Assembly: GCF_949628215.1 (NCBI RefSeq)
Contig: NC_134276.1
Location: 104,446,756 to 104,510,755, forward strand
From: Phalacrocorax aristotelis
Taxonomy: Eukaryota > Chordata > Aves > Suliformes > Phalacrocoracidae
Direction of reading: 5' to 3'
DNA length: 64,000 bases
Made by a program: the position numbers and the translations under genes. The notes beneath the pieces are model-generated. The model did no database searches, was not told the origin of the DNA, and saw only the letters and a program-made list of their open reading frames with translations. The first letter of the stretch is position 1; the number at the start of each line of letters is the position of its first letter. Below are positions 37,001 to 52,000 of the stretch, piece by piece.

Positions 37001-40000
37001 CAAGGTGACAGGACCCATCAGTGAACAGGGGGTATTGCTTCTCATCTTCTGGCAGTTTGTTAGAGAGTGGGGCTTCTTCAGCATGTGTCACCTCCTCCTC
37101 TGGTGATAATCCAAAGTCTTTACCTTTTGGCCAGTCCATAATCACTTCCCAGATTCCTGGGCGACTGGGGTTTCCTACTTGAGCCCGCTGGGTGATCAGT
37201 GCAACCCATTTACTCCACGTAGCATCAGTTGCATGGTGCATAGAGGGGACCCTCCGTTTGAACATCCAGCCCAGCACCGGCAGTTGGGGTACCAGGAGGA
37301 GCTGTGCTTCAGTACCAACCACTTCTGAAGCAGCTCGAACCCCTTCATATTCTGCCAATACCTCTTTTTCAGTTGGAGTGTAGTGGGCTTCGGACCCTCT
37401 GTATCCCCGACTCCAAAACCCTAGGGGTCAACTCCGGGTCTCCCCATGTGCTTTCTGCCAGAGGCTCCAGGTAGGGCCATTCTCCCTGGCTGCAGTGTAG
37501 AGCACATTCTTTACATCTTGTCCGGCCCAGACTGGCCCAAGGGCTACTGCATGGACTGTTTCCTGTTTAACCTGTTCAAAGGCTTGTTGTTGCTCAGGGC
37601 CCCATTTGAAATAATTCTTCTTCTGGGTCACTTGATAGAGAGGTCTTACAATCAGACTGTAATTTGGAATATGTATTCTCCAAAACCCCACAACGCCCAA
37701 GAAATCTTGTGTTTCCTTTTTGCTAATTGGTGGAGACATGGCTGCTATTTTGTTGGTCACATCCATTTGGATCTGACGACGTCCATCTTGCCATTTGATT
37801 CCTAAGAACTGGATTTCTTGTGCGGGTCCCTTAACTTTACTTTGTTTTATGGCAAAACCGGCTTTCAGAAGGAATTGGACTATTTTCTTCCCTTTCTCAA
37901 AAACTTGTTCTGCTGTATTGCCCCACACGATGATGTCATCAATGTATTGAAGGTGTTCCAGAGCTCCATCTTGTTCCAAAGCATTATGGATCAGTCCATG
38001 GCAAATGGTAGGACTGTGTTTCCACCCTGGGGCAGTCGATTCCAGGTGTACTGCACACCCCTCCATGTGAAAGCAAACTCTGGCTTGCACTCTGCTGCCA
38101 GAGGGATTGAGAAGAATGCATTAGCGATATCAGTTGTGGCACACCACTTGGCTGCCTTGGACTCCAGTTCATATTGAAGTTCTAGCATGTCTGGCACAGC
38201 AGCACTCAGGGGTGGTGTGACTTTTTTTAGCCCATGATAGTCTACTGTTAGCCTCCACTCTCCATTAGACTTCCGGACTGGTCATATGGGACTGTTAAGG
38301 GGTGAGTGGGTCTTACTGATGACTCCTTGGCTCTCTAGTCATCGAATAAGCTCATGGATGGGAATCAGGGAGTCTCTGTTGGTGCGATATTGCTGCCGGT
38401 GCACTGTTGTGATGGCGATTGGCACCTGTTGTTCTTTGACCGTCAGCAACCCCATAGCAGAAGGGTCCTTTGAGAGGCCAGGCAAGGTAGACAGCTATTT
38501 AATTCTCTCCGAATCCAAGGCATTAAAATCACTATAGGATAAGGGAATGCTCATTCTATAGAGAAGAATAATTTTCCAGGTCAAACTTTAAAGCATAAGT
38601 GGCCTTTTTTTGTGAGATTTTGTTTTAAATAAGACGTTAATTATACAATATAAATAGGATCATTATTTCAAACGCATGATTTGTGCAAAATGACAAAATG
38701 ACAAAAATGACTGAAACAGATCACTGACTTCTGTCCCTGTTTTTTTGTTAGCCTTCTAGCAGTGGCCGAGCTGCAGAGCTCCTCGCCAAAGAACGTGGCA
38801 CAGTGCCTGGGTTTATTGGCTTTGGAACATCTCAGAGTGATCTAGGATATGTTCCTGCAGTACAAGGAGCAGAGGAAATAGACAGCCTTGTGGATGCTGA
38901 TTTTCGAATGGTGTTGCGAAAACTTTCTAAAAGGGATATCACAACAAAATTAAAAGTAGGTGTCTCCTTCGTCCCGCATAACTTTTTAAATTGGAAAACA
39001 ATACATTTTTCTTAAGGATGGAAGATGAATGTATCTAGGTAGCTGGATCTGCAGTCCATCACACAATACTGGCGGAGCAAAATTAACTCTATAGATGCTC
39101 AGTTGCAAGACAGTAGTTGATTTTTGAAAAAGAGGATTGCAGTATCTGGTAGGAGCTGGTAAATTACAGAACGTATATATCTTCTTAAATAATGCTCTTG
39201 ATGTCTTGATTTTAGGCTATGCAAGAATTTGGGACAATGTGCAAAGAGAGAGAAGCGGAAGTTGTTAAAGGTGTTCTTCCTTACTGGCCCAGAATTTATT
39301 GTAAGATCTCATTAGTAAGTATTAAAGTATCAAAATGAAAAACTTATCTGGATACTTCCTGTGAAAACCTCTAAGGCAGTCTTTATTGATATATCTAACT
39401 TTGTTGGAATTACTGACTTACTCTAGGAAAAACATGAAGTTGAAGGAAGGTAGTATTCTTTATTCTGGAGCTGTTTCAGTATTGGCAGTGGGTGGAATCT
39501 TCAACTGCTGATACCTGGGCTGTACTTGCTGGGTAGAGATAGCTGTTTTTTAGACCTTTATGTTGAAAACATGACAAGATATTTCTTCTCATGAAAAGTT
39601 ATTTTATGTAGATTCTAGAAGAGCTGAAGAGAATGTAGTGTTCAGTTAATATAATTATAAATCTTTTTGATCTTGGACTAATACCAGACCTGACAATATT
39701 TTTTAAAAAAAAAAAGCAAACACAAAAAAAACCCACAAAAAACCCCTCCGAACATGAAAAGACCATGCGTAGCCAGATAATCCATAATTTTCTGATCTTT
39801 TTATATTTATATTTAATGTATCTCGAAACTATCTGGACTGGCTACTGTTAGAAACGTGGTATTGGATAAAATGAATCACTGTTCTGATCAGTTAGAGCGA
39901 TTCCCAGTATTTCTTTCAGGAGCCAAGAGCATAGAAAATCATGATGATGTAAATTCATATGCAAATAATGGATAATGAACTTGTGTAGGCTTATGGTCAT

Positions 40001-43000
40001 TTTAATCCAAAAGGAGTCTTCAAGGCTTCCTGTTTCTTCTGCCTTTTGTCTTTCTGTTAAATGTTTGTATAAAATGCAAATAGGAACTCTAGTTAGGAAT
40101 ATCAGGAAAAGGTTATAATTTTCAATGTACAACATGTCAGGAATATGCTGCTAAGTTAGGACTCTCTTCCTTATCTAGGGATACCAAGACTTTTTATTGT
40201 CGTTGTTGTGTATTTTCAGATCTATATAGCCCAATTAATTGCAAAAATGGCTAAACTGAGAGACAGCTTTTTTTTTTGGTCATCACTTCTGATCATCAAA
40301 TGATCTTACTGATGATGACCAATCTCACCAATTCTGATCACAGCCAGCATTAGAGGTACATTTCTTAAAACAATAAACCTTCATTTTTTTTTTCCTTCCT
40401 TTATTTTTTCTTAAACAGGATCATGATCGCCGTGTGCGAGAAGCAACTCAGCAATCTTTTGAGCAACTGATTCTCAAAGTAAAGAAACACTTAGCTCCTT
40501 ACCTAAAAAGTATCATGGGATACTGGCTGATTGCTCAATGTGACACTTACTCCCCTGCTGCTTCTGCTGCAAAAGTAGCTTTTGAAAAAGCTTTTCCTTC
40601 AAGCAAACAACCTGAAGCCTTAGCATTCTGTAAAGATGAAATTCTTAATGTGAGTTTATACTTTTGTATTTCTTTAAGGCTTTGTGTTGAATGTATGTAA
40701 AATTTTATTACAAGTTTAAAACTCATCCTGCCCCTATCTATTCTTCATGGTTAAATTTCTTTCTCACCTGATGCTTTGCTCCTGCTCATGTGAAGAGGAG
40801 ACTGAGGCAAAGACACATCCTCTGCTGTTTTGACTTGCAGTTAGAATGACTAAAACCAGAGGAATGAATATGAAGTGAATTTTCTTGTATGCATTTCTAC
40901 GTAATGATGCTCAGTCATCACATAATGTTGCTGACAGATGGAATAATGATGCCGGAGTAGTTTAGCTGCAGTGGTGGAGGATTAAAGAATGCTGAGCCGT
41001 GTTTCAGAGAGCCTCTACGAGTTTACTTCTGTCCAAGGTTAATGCTTTTCTGCTAGCCATATATGAAACTGAATTGACTGAATTTAAGAAGGTGAAAGTT
41101 TGCATTGCTGGCCTGCCATATGCAAACTTAACCATTTTGTTTTGTTTCAGTTTGGTTTCTTTTTACCAGAAGCCTGATGTCGTGGAAATGCAACTTACAA
41201 AGTATTATGAAGTCTTGATTTAAACAGTACCACAGCTACTATGTTCAGCTGGCGTCAATTAAATTATGTTTTCGTTCACTAGCATGTCTAAAATGTGTTT
41301 AAAAGACTCAGCTCGGAGGTTGTGAAGGTTTACTGTACAGCTGTTTCTGAATAATATATAGACTATATCATTCACATATAAATATTGGATTCTCATGTGT
41401 GTATATGTATTTTTTTCCCCTAGGTACTTCAGGATCACCTTCTGAAAGAAACACCTGATACGCTCAGTGATCCCCAGTATGTTAGCCTGCTTTAACGTGT
41501 ATGGTTTAAGTCTTGGTCTGTACTAGGTTGTCTGTCCCTAGAGGTAGTGAATTTAGTTTTGTTTCAAGAGACAGAATAGTTATTTGAGTCTAGATCCCAG
41601 CAACTCCCTTTGGGACTAAGTATAAATACTTTTGAAAGTGTTATCAGTTGTCTAGTTCTTGTTTCAGCTCTTCTGCTGGAAGATGAGATGACTTGAAACT
41701 CTTTTTCTAACAGTTCATAATGTAATCTGCTGGCATTAGAACCTATGGAAAATTTACATGTTTACATTGCTGGCATCTGAAATCAAAAAAACACAGAAAA
41801 GCTGAAGAACGTTTAGTTTAGAAAAGCTTGAGAAGCCTACTGATTTATTTATGGTTCACTTTTTTTTGTTTTGTTTCTTTTTTGTTTCTGAGAACTGTAC
41901 CAGAGGAAGAAAGGGAGGCCAAATTTTTCCGGATTCTGACCTGTTCCTTGTTAGCTTTAAAAAAGTTGCTTAGCATGTTGCCAAAGAAAGAGATGCATTC
42001 ACTGGAGGAAAAGTTAATGTTACTTCTGTCCCAAAACAAATTTTGGAAATACAGCAAACACAGCATACCACAGGTGACTTTTTAATTTCTTCTTTATTTT
42101 GGTTGTTTTTAGTTAAAGGTAATACGCTGAACCTAAGCAAGTATTAGTTACTTGTATCCTACAGGGATGACCTTTGTACTTTGCTGAATTACGTTTGAAA
42201 CGGCCTTCAAATTTCTAGGCCTTAAATAGACAATATTGCTCTAAAATTTGCCCACTAGGCTAATTTGTTGCTTCCGTGTCACCATCATCTACTTCTTGGC
42301 AATCTGCTGTCATTTCAAATTCATGTGAAAGACACAAACTGTGTCAGCTTGCTGCATGTGCTTTTGGTTTTTCATTTTTTTAAACGATTTCGTTGGTCTT
42401 TGGTCTGCTAAGACCAGTAGTGCATAGAGCGATGAATTGTTTCTGGTAGTATTTTGCTAAAAGTTTTAAGCTGCTCCTGGGAAAACATGCCTTTTGAGAA
42501 GTAAATTAAAATAAAATTTTTGATAAGCATTTTATCACTAAGCAAATTATTTAAAATATTAAACAGGCTTATCGAATACTTTATTTTCCTTTATTTTTAA
42601 TAATACTTAAGCCTTTGCTGATGTGATAAAATATGGGGACTGCATGTTGTAAATTATGGTGACTTCAAAAGGAATGTTATAAACAACATGTAGTGTCAAA
42701 GTGTTGTCATTTGACTAAAATTTTGTTTTTCTGTGGCCAATGTCAGGTTCGCTCAGCTTTCTTTGAGCTGGCTTCTGCTTTTTGCCAGTACTTGCCTGAG
42801 CTGGTGAAAACTGAAGCACCAAGAGTTTGTCCTGCTGTTCTTCTCAGCATTGACGACAGTGATGCAGTGGTGTGTCCTGCTCTTTGGGAAGCTGTACTTT
42901 ATGCTATCGCCACTATTGAGGTAATGCAGGAAACCTAAGGGGCAGATATTTTGCTCGGATTTAGCTTTTCATCAAGTGCCATTGTTCTCCGTGTAGCATT

Positions 43001-46000
43001 AGGAAGAACAGCTTGACTGGGTTTTCTCTATGATTAATAACATGAACTTATCAATGCTACATGCTCTCTCTTCCTTCGGGTTTTAGCGTAACTTTCAAAT
43101 ATATTGTGTCCAGCATGTGTCCAGGGTTGGTTTATAAGTTTTACTAAATTAATCTGAATCCCTTTGATTAAAAATAGTTATAAGTAAAATAATACTGAAA
43201 AACCTTTTCTTGGTTAAAGACAGTTACAAAAATAATGTGCAGTGCATTTTTGGTTGGTTTGTTTCACCTTCTACTTAAATGTTTGTTTCTGTAATTTTTT
43301 TTTTCTTTTTAAATTTGAAGTAAAAGACCAGCTTTGAATTTATTAGCAGGATGAGTGGTGTTGCCATAGACTGGGATGCTTTGAGGGTTTAATGCTGCAG
43401 ATCTCTTTTGTAACTGTGGGTATAAACAGTAACAGTTTATGGGGGGGAAAAAAGATCTTTGTTCAGCTTGCTATAAATATAGGTATCTGGAACTATGATA
43501 AATCTGATTAGATGACAAAAAACTTTGGGGTGTGTGGGGAACATGCCAAGGTATTTTGTAACGATCAGAAGATTTTTTGAGGGGAGTTTTGAAGTTAGTG
43601 ATGCTTCTAAAGTTAGGTTTTTGAAATCATTGCATATTCTTGATAATAAGAACTCAGAATTAAATAGAGGACCAGTTACAATAAAGATTTTTGTAAAGTA
43701 TCCTTAGAGTGGTATTAAAGAGAAGCTTTTAATTACAGTTTGCTAACAAAGAAGGTCCATTGACCTTAAACAATACAAAAACAGTTTTATCATGTTAACT
43801 TCTTAAATTCACAAGCTGAAATAGGGAGAAAATAATATTTAAAAATACTGGCAAGTGAATTTAAACTTTACAGCAACTTGTTTCAGCTACACCTTATGGA
43901 GGTAAATGTTTAGCTTGGGAGTTCCTCCTAGGCAACATTTAATTTACAAAAAATGTATTTGTTTCTGTAGGACTGTTGGAGTCATGTAAATGCCAAAAAG
44001 GGAGTTCTGCCGAAGCTGTGGACAGTGCTTCGAGAAGGCGGACGAGGGCTAGCTACTGTTATATACCCAAATCTCTTGCCGTTCATTAGCAAGGTACCTC
44101 CTGGCATTGCAGAACCAAAGCTGGAATATTTCAGAACTTTTTTCAGCAATATGATTCAAGGGTATGAACCACAAATCTGTTTGTTTATTTATTTGAAATA
44201 GGTCTCTTTTACATTTGGAAATAGGAGAAATTAAGAAATTAGAGCAGCTTTGAAGATACCAGGCTCTTCTCACCAGTATGTAATTACTACAGAGGTTATT
44301 GGGGATTAGCATTGTGATTGTGGTTTGTGAAACTTCCTATATGCAGGAACTTTAATTCTTGTGATACTGATTTTTAAAGGTTTAAAACTGGTATAATTTT
44401 TTGCCTTTAAAATACATCAAAACCAACTTTCTACCAAATCTGTTTTAAATAGATGCATGTGCATTGTGTACTCAAAAGCATACGAAAGTTATTTTATGAA
44501 AGACTGAAATGTAACTTAAACAAAAATCAATTCTTGATTGATGTTGGCGTGGCCATTAGCAGAGCTCTTGGAGAAGAGAGTTATATATGGGTTGGTTTTG
44601 AAGAGTACACAGAATTTTACTGTAAGTAGTAAAACAGTTGTAATATTTGTATGGTGATTTGTGTGGTCTAATTTTCATTAAAAAACAAATCACAGTTGCT
44701 TAGACACAAACTGGCTATGGTGGAACTGTCTTTTGGTGGGTTTTTCTGTTTTTTTTTTTTTTTCTTTAATGTCAGAAACTGGCACCTTCTAAACCTCTGG
44801 TGTGTGTAAAAAACAACAACAACAAAAAAGACAAGGAGTTTTGACAAACAGCTGAAACAGTAGACAGTATTCTTCACTGGATATGTTTCCTCTAATTACA
44901 TAGATATTTTTGATGAATGCTAAAACTGGATGAAAAAAATATTTTAATATAAGTTACATTAAATGCCTGGATTGATTGTTTTGACTCTTTGAATATGTCC
45001 TATTGAACTGGTTTTGATCTGACTCCTATCAATGATTTTATTATTCTGTATTCTCATATTGGTGTTGTCTGGATAAGAACAACACAACCGAGGTTACATT
45101 CTTTACGTATGTACTGGGTTTCTCAGAAGCACAGGTGACTGAGCGTGCCCTGCCTTTGATGTTGCCTTTCAATAGGTTGTCAAGGGAGCGAGTGATAGCC
45201 AGCCCTTCAGAAAGTTCAGCAATTATAACTGCATTTATGGAATGTCTGCGCTTTGCCATACTACAGAAAACAGACAAAGAAGATGACCAAAGACCAATTC
45301 ATCAAATGCTTATATGTGACCAGGTATATATTAGAATTACTTAATATTGTTATGTGTACACTCAATAATTCAAAGTTAAATAAAAACATCAATTTCTGTG
45401 ACGATTTACTTCTCTGTTGAAAGTCTTACTAGTTTTTATGGAAAAAAAAAACCAAAACCAACCCAACTTACTGAATTTAGTAAATTTTTTTCCTTCCTAT
45501 AAAATCATCCCTTTTAATGTGCCATTTAAATTGTATAAAAAAAAACCCCAAACAAACCAATACAAAACTAAACCCCAAACATCCTACCCTGTATATTTTT
45601 ATTAAGTATTCAAGCATGAGTAATTCCGATGTTTTCGGAATTGCTTCTGTAACATTCTTCAAAATTATTGAATTTCCAAGTATTATAAAGAATAGAATTA
45701 TCATCTAGTGGGATTACTGTACTTTAATATTTTTTTTGTCTTTATAGCTAATTCCGCTTACCGATGCTGTACTTAAGGAGCCCAGGTTACAAAATGGACT
45801 GTTATTCTATCAAATAGCAGAAACGCTGAGCTCCTGGGAAGCTAAAGCAGAACTTTCCAATGATGACGGCACAGATGAAGTTTTCCAGAAACTGTTGTCA
45901 TATTTTTGGGACCATCTTTTAAAAATGTGTATACTCCATGTCGATAAGTTGGATGCTCATGAGAAATCATTGTTTGCTATATCTGGTATGCTAGAAATTA

Positions 46001-49000
46001 TTCAGAATCCAAAGAGTGCTACAAAACCAAATAGCAGAAGATCTCTCAAAATCAGATTTACTGATGAGGATGAATCTGAAAGAAACACAGAGAATGGAAA
46101 GCTCACGGAAGTGAGAAACAGTGACTCTGAAATACAGTCTGACTTGCAGCATTATTCACTTCTGAGGAAAGAGCCTTTAGAAAATTTAGTCTGCAACCTT
46201 GCTGAACTAAGTATTGTGTACGTCAACGAACAGAAGTCAGAACAGCATTTGAAATTTCTCTCTGCCCTGCTCAAATCGTTTTCTTCAAATAGAGTTTTTC
46301 AAGTACTTTTAGAGCAGGGAAATGATGCAAGCTCTGGTCAGGCTGAATCCCGAAAGGAAATTAAAGCTCACCATGAAAGTCCATCTGTACAGTTTCTGTA
46401 TATGAATTTAATAACTTGGCTGAAAGAAGACTGGCGGAAAGACACCCATTTTCTGATTGATATTTTGTACAGTGTGCTTGATTGTTGCAACGGTAATGGT
46501 GAGAGGAAAATTGTTCTTGATGATTTAACGAAGGTATGACTCTTCTACGTTTTGTTATTAGTTTTTATCAAAGTGACCACTCTTCTTGTGGGCTGTGGTT
46601 GGTTATTCGTTTTATTCTGGGGCTGTGAAATGGAAGATCTTCTACATGAACTTGGATAAGTTCAGCGTAAGGACAGTAGATTTGGGAAAGGTTGACATGG
46701 CACTGTTGGGGTGAAAGGTTATGACATGTCCCTTTCTATATGGTATAAATCATTAAAAAGGTAACATCAGAATTTCTCTGTTCTTGCTTCTTCATACACC
46801 GTGCTTTTATACTAGTCATTGGTGGCCTTTCTTATAAATACAGTCCCTTGTTGACCTGTGTGGTAGAGAAACACTTGGAAGCCAAAAATAATATAATCAA
46901 TAATTTTGTTACTGAAACTTAACAACTTTTGCTGATCCCCTACAGAAAATAAAGTTGTAAAATAATAAAGAGTTAAAATGGTATTAAATGCTTCCTACTC
47001 AGCAAAGAATGTGCTAAATACTGTGGAATTTTGTTTTTCTTTTCAGATGGATCTGAAATGGATTATTTTTCTGCAGATAATTGAAAAGGTACCTGTAAAG
47101 ACTTTGTGTTTTGCATGTTTTTGATTATTTCCTTGGTGTTAGCTTTGAGAATTACATGTGTTTGAATTACTTCTTTTTTAATTATTATTATTTAAGTAGT
47201 GATCATTTCCATAGTTTTAAAATCTTGTAGTAATAGTTTCAGAGTGTTGTTTGTTTTAACTGCATTTAATCTGGGGACAGTCTTAGAAATGAAATGATGA
47301 TACCAAAACAAAAGCATCTTTGTCCCTTATTTTTGGTCAGTTTGCTTTTTGAGCCAGGGGGATTCCTGATTTGTTTCTGGTCATCCCTTCTAAGCTAGAG
47401 AGAATGGGGCTGGGTATTAGACCAATAATTTAAATGATTATTTGTATCATCATGCTAACAAGGAGAAGACAGTATACCATTTTTTCACACAGGATATTGA
47501 GAGACTGACATTTAAGTGATTGCCTGGGATGAAGTATGAACTGTATTACAAATTTTTGGACAAGAACTTATAGCACTTGGTTTACAATCCAGTGCATTGA
47601 CCATAATATCTTTCCTCACAGATACTGTGTATTTTAGGAATCCTCAGTTTTTATGGTTTTGTAACTTAAAATGGCTTATCTACTGTGTTTCTGATTTGTG
47701 ACCTTCCATTTCTTTTTAGAGAAATTCAGATACTGTAAATAGATTTTATGTTGTAAATATATTTTATTTCAGACAACCTTGTCATCCAATGTAGGCATTC
47801 CACAGGCTCTATAGTTGGAGAAAAGGAAAATGAATAGCTTTCAGAAGGTCTGATCTAGCCATAAGTTGCTGTCTCTGACCAAAAAGAAAGTTGGGGGGAT
47901 TGTTGGCAGACATAAACACCTGGAGTCTTATTGTTTATGACAGATGATATGATTACCACTCTGTGTGCAGCTTTGACAAATTGATCTTATGCTTAGTTAG
48001 TAATAAAAGTTAATACTCTCAAAAGGTTATTGGAATTATTTTCTTGTGGCTCAGGCATGCTCAAGCTCAACAAAACTTTCCTTAGTCTCTGACTGGCTGA
48101 AAGGAGATACACTTGGAGAAAGACTTGTAATGCTGGCAGATGACCTCTGTCATCTGGGTTTAAAACCTATAGCAGCCTCATCAGAATCATCCCCTTCAGA
48201 AAGGTGGACCCTCCTGAGCTTAGTGTTGTCACAACACATTAAAAATGGTAAGTGTATTTATTCCTTTGAGTTTGTGAAGTGTAAATATCGCACTGATGCT
48301 TTGTAGAAGGTTGAAAGGAATTTGAGGTCATCCAGAACACTTAATTTGTAACATCTAGGCTTTTTTTTTTTTTCTTACCTACCCCAATTAACCATGTCCA
48401 GTTTAATTTTGTAAACACTAACTTGCAGCAGTGACATTGCGATTTTTTTGGTCTGTGTTGCTAAAAAAGGTCAGTGTTTAAAGAACAGATTCAGATTTGT
48501 TAGGAAAATTTGAGGAATATTTTAAGTAAGTTTGTTTTATTAGCTGATGTGCTGCAAAATAATACTAATTTTTAAACCGTACTATCTGTAATTTACCATC
48601 AAAACTAGAATATCAACAATCAACAGTTGTGGACCCGTGTGTGTATTGGTAATGCCTTGTTACAGGATCTGTGAATTGCTTTGAGCCATTTTCAGTTTGA
48701 TTAATGTATTTTAAAAACAGTGTGTGTGTACTTGTGCTGTATATGTAATCTATTTTTTATTAATAACATCCTATTTCATTTCTTCTTGTGTTTTGTGGTA
48801 TCTGTGATATGACTTCTAGTGGCATGGGATTTTCTTGGTGTTTTCCATGTAAACTGGTCATTGGTGTTTTGTTAAACTCAGCACTTGCTTTGATCCCTGA
48901 GGTAACATACTTAAGTTTATCTGAACGCCGGTCACATTTGTGGTGCTTTGAGGTTTCAAGATGCACACAAGTTGACTGCAGTGGATGTTCTTAGATAGTG

Positions 49001-52000
49001 CGTGCTGAGGGTGTTGTAAGATTGTGATTTCTGTTACTGGAACTTTTGATGTAGAGAAGCATCAGGAAAACCTATTCCTTCCCTCCAGAGAGAGTTCAAC
49101 AAACTTGCTCACTTGTGAGTCAGTGGTGCCCTAGGGCTGATTGCTCAGAGACTTTGATTTTTGGCTTCAGAGCTGGAGGTATTGCTGAGCTCAGGTATTT
49201 GTTTTGTGCTGGGTGCTGTGTGATCCGTTTTTAATGCATGTTGGATGAAGTCTAAGAGATCTTCCAGAACTATGGTGGTTCTTGACTTAGTGATTTAGGC
49301 CAAAATAGAGTATGTGGACTTTCAAAACGGTTTTTGATGAGATCTCATGTCTTAGTTTCTCAAGGTAAACTGTCATGGAGTAAATGGAAGGGCCTTTCAA
49401 TGATCAGTAACCTATCAGATGATAGGAATTAAAGAGGGAAAAAGGATAAATACTGAAAGCATGATAATTGTTTTTGATTAAGTTATTCAGAGCCATCAAA
49501 ATTGAAGTTTCCAGGAGCTGTAGCAGTGTGTTGTGATACTGAATGATTAACTCATACAATTACAAATGAATTTCAAAGCCAATAAATATAAAAAGTATAC
49601 ATGGGAAGAAAACAGTCGTAACTGTATCTGTTTTATGGTAGGCTCTGAGCTGTTAGAATTGAGAAGAGAGATCTTCAGTCATTGTGATGGCTCCCTGTAA
49701 GTGGCAGGCTGGTGCTCCGCAGTAGAAAGGGAATACAGGTGTTGTGGTTTAGCCCCAGTCAGCAACTGAGCACCACACAGCTGCCTGCTCACTCCCCCAC
49801 CCCGTGGGGGAGGGAATTGGAAGAGCAAAAGCAAGAAAACTCGTGGGTTGAGATAAGAACAGTTTAATAATTAAAATAAAATAGTAACAGCAATAATGGT
49901 AATGATAATGATTAGGATAATAACAACAACAATAATAATGATAATATAATGGAAAGGAAAATAAAAAGAAAGAGAAATGAAACCCGGTGGGGGAAAAACA
50001 AGTGATGAAGCCACTCATCACCTGCCAACTGATGCCACCAGTCCCTGAGCCATGATCACTGCTTCCCCCAGCCAACTCCCCCAGTTGATGTACGGGGCAT
50101 GATGTCATATGATATGGAATATCTCTTTGGCCAGTTTGGATCAGCTGTCTTGGCTGTGCCCCCTCCTTTCCCAGCTTCTTGTGCACCCGGCAGAGCATGG
50201 GAAGCTGGAAGAGTCCTCGACTAGTAGAAGCACTACCCAGCAACAACTAAAACATCGGTGTGTTATCAACATCATTTTCATACTAAGTCCAAAGCACAGC
50301 ACTGTGCCAGCTGCAGTGAAGAAAATTAACTCTATCCCAGCTAAAACTGTGACAACAGGTTATTAAGAGCTGCTGTGTAAAGAACGGAGGACAAATGAAA
50401 ATTGTTATAGCATTGGTGTGTCAATATCTTGAATACTGCCTGTAGTTTTGGTCACTACAATATTCTTGTTCACTTACATGCTTCGAAAAAAAGGTGTTAT
50501 AGAATTAGTGTATGCCCATAGAAAGATGGCAGGGATGGTAAAGAAAGATGGCAAATACAATGGCTTCTGCTTATAGAAGCAATAAACAGACTAGAATATT
50601 TTATCTTGCAGTGAAAGTGATTGGGGATGGGGTTGTGGTAAAGAGGCATAAAATCATAATTTGTATGGAAAAAGCAAATAGGAAGAAATTTTTCATTGTT
50701 TCTTTAAATGGAAGAGCCTGAGGTTGCTTACAGATGCTTAGATAGCAGGCTTGAAGAAAGAGAAAAGTGTACTTCTTCATACAGTTCATAATTAAATAAT
50801 GGGACTCATTGCCACAGGATGCTGTGGAGTTTGAGGATAAATGGGATAAGCCTACTTCAGTCCAGTGAGAAAGGGACTAAGCATATTCATGGAAGATTGG
50901 TCTGGCTGGGTTAATTATATACAGGGGTCCAGGTGTAATCTCTGGCTCACAATTGATTGTCAGAAGTGAGGAAGGCATAAAAGGGAAAGGGTTCATTCTG
51001 CACTTGCTCTGTTTTATATACCTTTTGTCTAAGCTGCTTCAGCTGGTTTAGAGAAGGGATGCTTGGCAATATGAAACTTTGGCTGGGTGATCCTAGATGA
51101 CTGTGGGATAAGAAAGAGGACTTAGGTGTGTATGTTAAACTGAAACTACTTTGCCCTTTATTTTGCATTCAAAATTAGTAAAGGAAAACCAAATCAGTAC
51201 ATGGCAATCTGATGCCTTTGAATGATCATGTTTATCAGGTAGCCAAAGCATGCTGTCTTTTTCCTTTCCTCAACAGAGTCTTTGATTGGGGAAACTTTTG
51301 TTGAAAGGATTATTGATAAACTTCAGGCAGCTCTGTCTAAAGCTAAGGATCTTTCTGAAGCTGGAAATACTGAACCGTCAGTATCTTTTATCTGCGATGT
51401 AGCCTCAAGCTTTTTCAGCTCAGTTAAAGGGTGTTTACTGATGCCATCCTCAGAAGACTTGCTGCTTACCATCTTCCAGTTGTGTGCTCAGAAGCAGGAT
51501 GCTACGCACTTAACAGGTAATTTGGAAAAAGCACAAACTTTTTGTGCTTGATTACATCTAAATTTTTCTTTTTCATGAAAGAGATTCAATATATAAAATA
51601 ATATTGAGTTCACAGACAGCTGTAACAGACATGAAAACTTGTGCTTTAATTTACAATGCCAGTAGTTACTACTAAACGTCAAGTCCTGTACCTCTTTACA
51701 AGGATTTTAAACTACTTTGATGTTAGTGTCCCTGTCCTTCAGCTATCTTTGATGCTGTGATATTTCACGCTTTCTAGAGTGTTACATAAATTATTTAAAG
51801 TAATGAAGTACAAAGAATGAACAATATTTTTTTGTTTATTCTGTAATGTGAGGTTCCTATGAAAAGATGTGTGCAATTACTTCATTAAAGATATATATAT
51901 TCTGAAACCATTTATATTGGACAAGTTGCTCTGACAAATTGTGATGCATTTCTGTCTCCACCAGCGTCTCATTTTCAGACTGAGATCCTGATTTATATTC

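Larger units (their letters stand above)
33665..38751 (+). other. LTN1: LTN1 intron 1 (repeat-filled)
   Basis: A 5.1-kb first intron, the longest in the gene within this window. It starts in the CpG island and then holds a sense CR1 tail, an antisense ERVL LTR and a truncated provirus. Only about 34600-34870 and 38540-38751 look like ordinary unique intron. Confidence 0.85.

Noticed and set aside
35695-38090. Intact retroviral genes in LTN1 intron 1
   Set aside because: Several stops and frame changes interrupt pol, and gag, protease and the 5' LTR are absent; it is a dead relic.
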